In this document: positions 59,697 through 64,000 of the stretch, piece after piece | How positions within the stretch are numbered: the stretch's first letter is position 1 | Layout of the letters: every line of letters starts with the position of its first letter | Source: Tetradesmus obliquus | Lineage: Eukaryota > Chlorophyta > Chlorophyceae > Sphaeropleales > Scenedesmaceae | Assembly: GCA_030272155.1 (NCBI GenBank) | Contig: CP126206.1 | Span: forward strand, 3,038,001 to 3,102,000 | Direction of reading: 5' to 3' | Length of the DNA stretch: 64,000 bases | Notes under the pieces: generated by a model | What the model was told of the DNA's origin: nothing | Database searches by the model: none | What the model saw: the letters and a program-made list of their open reading frames with translations, nothing else | Position numbers and translations under genes: made by a program

Positions 59697-60793
59697 CTCA
59701 GCGGTTCAACGGTTGGATCAGTCCTTGCACACAGAGTGCACACAGAGTGTCACCCTCAGAGTCTGTGTTTGGGAGATGGCGTATGGTACAACTGTTAGAG
59801 CGAAGTCACGAGAGTCAGCCTCACTTGCTCGAGTGGTTTGTACTACTATATGTTACATCGTGCTCTGCACTAGCTGAGGGCGGCACACCGCTTGGTGGAG
59901 GTTAGCACACTTCAATTTAGCAGCACTCAAAATTTGATAGTGCGATGGCTACACGTGGTTGCTCTGTGTGTTTGTACCAGTGAACCTATAGGCTGTTGAT
60001 CATGGTTACCATTAGCCATTAGCATGGCATTTGGTGGCCATCGGCATTTCAATGCCACTTCCGAAGTGGATGGGCCATTGACCACTAGTGTTGAACTTCA
60101 GCACATTCGGTGTCGACCTTGTTTACTGGTTGATGTACAGTTCTGTCTGATCTGCTGAAGTGTTTGTGTTGGCCAAAGTTGGTTGCGGTCGTACCGCAAG
60201 TTGCTAGAAGCCGCATATGCTACATCAAACTTAACACCATGATGGTACGTTTTCTGTCTTGTGCGGACCCGCCACACAAGAGGCCAAGCACTAGCAAAGT
60301 GAGATATGAAAGATATACACATGATGCATGAGTGCGAGACAACGACTTGACATAGTGGACACAGAGACAGATACCTAGGGCCTCGCTCACATGATTATGA
60401 CTACTGCAGCAGCTTCATGAGATAAGCAAAGTGCAACCACCTCCCCTGCCGTGGAGCATGCTCCGCTCCCAGCTGGTGTTGCGAAGCCAGCGCCATGACT
60501 GATGTGATCACACAAGATCCTCAGGTTCAATCAAACCAATCACCATCAGTCTACAGCCTTGTTAAACATGCGCAGATTCGTTGCACGGATCTCCTCACAA
60601 CGTTGTGAGCGGTGCTAACACCGCTGCCTGAGCATGGTCAAGCAGAGTTGATGTACGAACTTGTACAGTTGAGGTCCTTGCACAAAGCTAAATATGGCCT
60701 CCATGGATTTTCCTTGACCTGGAGGACTTTGCCACCAGCTCCAACCTGAATTCATAGTGTGAACCCCGAAGTTCACAGCATCAACAAAACACT
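59697..60793. other. Gap between convergent genes
   Basis: No gene, RNA or repeat of note seen. Composition is less repetitive than elsewhere, with almost no CAG runs. Confidence 0.45.
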
Positions 60794-62310
60794 TCAGAGC
60801 ATGAAGCCGATATTTGTCTCCAGGAATGACTGTCCCACCAGCTCCACCTTGAAGGGCAGCGCTGCCATGGCTGTCTTGAAGTGCAGGAAGGCCGGAGAGG
60901 TGCGGTGCGTGCCCTCATACGCCTCTCTGCTGACGTACCTGCAGTAAGAAACACAAACCACAGTCACTCCTAGCGAAAAAAGGGATGCTTTCGCACGTGC
61001 AAAGCAAACACAAGCACCAAGTAGGCAGCGGGTGAGGTGCGGTGCGTGCGCCTCTCTGTTGATGTACCTGCAACCACAACACAATCCAGATATCAACATT
61101 CTTGCTTACAACGGTCTGGGATGTACAAATCATATGCAAGCATAGCCAATGCACGGTGCAGTGGCAGGCAAGAGGTACTGCAGAGTGACAGAGCGTGAGT
61201 CCGATCCCAACAGCAAACCCTACTCCCTTTGCCTCATTTCAACGCACACACCTCTCGTACACCTTGATGTTGCAGGGGTCATTGTCCGCCTGCAGCATCC
61301 AACAGCCAGCGCCACCGGCTCCGCTGCTTTCACATACTACGCCAGTCGCACTAGGGTTCAAAGTAAAGATGACAAACCCTACAACTCCAAGCAGCAGCAC
61401 GCATAACATCAACATCCTCAACCCAGAAAACCGCACGCACCTCTCACACACCATGATGTTGCATGGGTCGTTGTCCGCCTGCAGCACCTCAAACGCCAAC
61501 GCCACCGGCTCCGCTGCTTTGACATACTCCGCCAGTCGCACTAGGGTTCAAAGTAAAGACAACAACAAACCCTACAACTCAAAGCAGCAGCATAACATCA
61601 ACATCCCAAACCCTAAGAACAGCACGCACCTCTCGTACACCATGACGTTGCAGGGGTCGTTGTCCGCCTGCAGCACCTCAAAAGCAAGCGCCACCGGCTC
61701 CGCTGCTTTCACGTACTCCGCCAGCGGCTGCCATATCGCCAGGAAGTGCAGCTTCTGCAGCTCGTTCTGAAACCGCAGGTTCACTGCGAGCACAAACGCC
61801 TGCAGCAACCAGGAAACGGTGCAGCAGGAGGCACACCACAGCTTATTGCAGAGCAGTGTTCCATGTACTTGAGGACAGGCCGGGTGTCATCGGCCGGGAG
61901 CAGCTGCCATATCGCCAGGAAGTGCAGCTTCTGCAGCTCGTTCTGAAACCGCAGGTTCACGGCTAGCACGAAGGCCTGCAGTAACCAAGAACGGCACAGC
62001 AAGAGGAACGCCACAACTGAGTTGTTTCAGAACATGTTCTCGATCCAAAGGTTCACTGCCAGCACATTTTGGAACCGTCGCTTCACTGCCAGGACAACCG
62101 CATGCAGCCAATACGAGCAGGTGCAGCAGGAGGGGGCACCACAAGTTGATGCACGATTGTCACGAGTACCGTAGGAGCCGGATGTGGCGGACAACCCGCA
62201 TTTTCTACAAGCTGAGAATCTACGGCGCTGTCCTGTCAAACACCTGCTGCATTGCTGCTGTGTACTGCCATTCTTGCAGGCTGCAGGTTGGGAGCTGCTG
62301 CACGGCACCT
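60794..62310 (-). CDS. Unassigned small gene, 3' exons only resolved
   Basis: Two exons join in phase: 61799-61630 (AFVLAVNLRFQNELQKLHFL, then AEYVKAAEPVALAFEVLQAD) and 60938-60794 (YVSREAYEGTHRTSPAFLHF, ending in a stop). The segment EYVKAAEPVALAFEVLQ is vaguely like the C-terminal half of hAT-family transposases, but too short and too isolated to call. Upstream exons are not resolved; the sequence from 62000 to 63200 is full of copies of short exon-like units. Decoys follow the same rule as in other genes: tail copies at about 61541-61452 and 61340-61250, head copies at about 61975-61905 (for the first exon) and 61069-61030 (for the last). Confidence 0.45.
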
Positions 62311-63180
62311 GTCACTGACCTGCCGCGCTGCTGCTGTGTCCCGCCTCTTCCTGCAATCTGAAGGGTGCCACCCGCGGCACTGCCCTTTCAAGCAACCGCC
62401 TCCCTGCTGCTGTGTGCCGCTTCGCCACCACGCAGTCGTCCCCATGCTGCTGTGTCTTGCACCGCCTGTTGCCACCCACCTGCCATGCTGCTGATGTGTC
62501 CCGCATATCTGGCAACCTGGAGGTTGCCATCTACCGCACTACTGCTGTGCCTCGCAGTGCCACTTCCTACCCACCTGCAGCGTTGCTGCACTGTGTGCTA
62601 TCTTTTGTGCAAGCTGAAAGGGCGCCACCCGCGGCTGCTGTGTCCCGCAGCACACCATCACCCCCCTGCCGTGTTGCTGCACTGTTTGCTATATTTCCTG
62701 CAAGCTGAACGGCGCCACCCACTTGCCACCCTGCTACTGTGTCTCACACTGCTTGTTGCCACCCACCTGCCGCGTTGCTGCTGTGTCCCGCCTTTCCTGC
62801 AAGCTCAAGGGCGCCACCAACTGGCACAACTTGCTGCGTCTTGCAGTGACATTTCCTACCCACCTGCCGCATTGCTGCTGTGTCCCGCCTTTCCTGCAAG
62901 CTGAAGAGCGCACCCCACTGCTGTGTTGCTGCCGACCCACTTGCCGCACTACTGCTGCATCGCGTGTCCCGGCTTGACCCACCTGCCGAACTGCTGCTGT
63001 GTCCCGCCTTTCCTGCAAGCTGAAGCGCGCCAACCGCGGCGGCTGTGCACACACTGCACCGTCACCCACCCATCTTTGCTGCAAGCTGCAGGGTGACCCA
63101 CAGCTTCTGTGTCCCGCAGCACACCATCACCCACCTGCCGTGTTGCTGCTGTGTCCCGCCTTTCCTGCAAGCTGAAGGGT
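62300..63180 (-). repeat. Array of exon-like micro-units (ERRDTAATRQ type)
   Basis: On the minus strand, a 30-base unit encoding ERRDTAATRQ or close variants is flanked by GCAG before and GTGGG after. Clear copies lie near 62320, 62770, 62865, 62985 and 63135, with more degenerate ones between. Unit spacing is irregular, about 90-150 bases. Confidence 0.8.
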
Positions 63181-63672
63181 GCTATCCGAGGCTTGTTGAG
63201 GTGGCTGTATAGGGCACAAAGAAGCCCTGTTGCTCCCGCTGCTGCTGCCAGCCTGCAAACCCCCAAAAGGCAACACATGCGGCAGCCAAGAAGGCACAGT
63301 GGTACCATACATTATATATTATTCGGTGATGTACAATCCACGTAGCCTTGCGGCATGCTCAGTGTCGACTGCAGCAGGAGTGTAAGCATTGCTGCTGCAA
63401 TGGCTGCTGGAAGCTGGCGGCAGCAACTCAGCTGCCAGCAAAGGACGCTTGCTGTTGCTGCAAAACACAACTGCAAGGTCGTGAAGAAGCACGACTGACA
63501 GATTGAAAGGGGTTTGCTGTGTTACCGCTGCTGCGTCAGCGTCGCAGCCTTGCAGCAGAACATAGGCTGTGCAGGCACGCTGTAGATATGCATGCTGCTA
63601 AAGCTGAGCACAAATCGGTCTAAGCAATCCACTTATTGTTCAACTGCATCTTGTATGTGCCACAGAGCTAAA

Positions 63673-64000
63673 ATGCAGTCTGGCCATGAACAGCAGCAAC
63701 AGCAGCAGCACCAGCACCAGCAGCAGCACCACAGCAGCAATCCCCAGCTCACCAGGTCAGTCTTTCGCTGGCCATTTCACAATCTAATTATCTTTCGAGT
63801 ATGTCTAACTCTATCAGATGAAACTCATCAGAAGCAGCAGAGATTACAGCTCGGACGAAACGTGTGCAAGCGTGGCAGTTTCGAGCACTACGGCAACCAA
63901 ACCATGCGTGACGAATTAGCTTGGTTGCAGTTAGCAAGAAAACGTGGAAGTATTGAATCGATCGACTTCTGCAGCAAGATACGTGAGCGAAATGCCAGGG
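63673..64000 (+). CDS. Open frame at window end, possible gene start
   Basis: An ATG at 63673 opens 109 codons with no stop before the window edge. The first 23 codons are Gln/His-rich, then HNLIIFRVCLTLSDE and a basic stretch (LARKRGSIESIDF). A donor-like AG/GTCAGT at 63755 could end a first exon instead. Nothing recognisable, so this could be chance or an intron reading through. Confidence 0.3.
   Translation, partial: MQSGHEQQQQQQHQHQQQHHSSNPQLTRSVFRWPFHNLIIFRVCLTLSDETHQKQQRLQLGRNVCKRGSFEHYGNQTMRDELAWLQLARKRGSIESIDFCSKIRERNAR

Noticed and set aside
60794-61799. Confident hAT transposase call
   Set aside because: Only a short loose likeness (EPVALAFEVLQ); no zinc finger, no RNase-H-like core and no terminal repeats seen.
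1-64000. tRNA or rRNA genes
   Set aside because: I saw no convincing cloverleaf or rRNA core sequence by eye; a tRNAscan run would be needed to be sure.

Overview
This window is nuclear DNA of a eukaryote, most likely a chlorophycean green alga (Chlamydomonadales or Sphaeropleales; inferred, not proven). The genes are split by many small GT-AG introns, exons are rich in poly-Ala and poly-Gln, CAG/CTG trinucleotide tracts are very frequent, and the proteins are typical eukaryotic or algal ones. I joined exons by protein similarity recalled from family knowledge and by requiring splice phases to agree; nothing was checked against RNA or a database.

Layout. 1-640 (-): 5' end of a gene of unknown function, running out of the window. 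1009-5637 (+): cis-prenyltransferase (dehydrodolichyl diphosphate synthase type), head to head with the previous gene. 7405-15800 (-): NatC auxiliary subunit NAA35/Mak10, 13 phase-consistent exons. 17293-22482 (-): aldose 1-epimerase, probably secreted. 23748-28180 (-): secreted, probably GPI-anchored glycoprotein of no family I recognise. 28772-33402 (-): DUF455 ferritin-like protein, 9 exons. 33853-45150 (+): about 1590-residue Ala/Gln-rich coiled-coil protein, divergent from the DUF455 gene. 46343-59696 (+): papain-like cysteine protease joined to leucine-rich repeats, possibly two genes; its introns hold three copies of a MITE and a LINE remnant. 60794-62310 (-): small unassigned gene. 63673-64000 (+): open frame running off the window.

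The genes do not form a pathway. What unites most of them is intron structure. In seven genes (all full-length ones except the protease/LRR locus) introns are packed with near-identical partial copies of the adjoining exons. Copies of an exon's 5' part, carrying the acceptor, lie upstream of the real exon. Copies of an exon's 3' part, carrying the donor, lie downstream. This is what repeated tandem duplication across exon-intron junctions would leave. Intron growth by junction duplication, with decoy splice sites, is the main unusual finding. Many acceptors also end a (CTG)n tract that runs into CTGCAG. The protease/LRR locus lacks these decoys and carries transposable elements instead.
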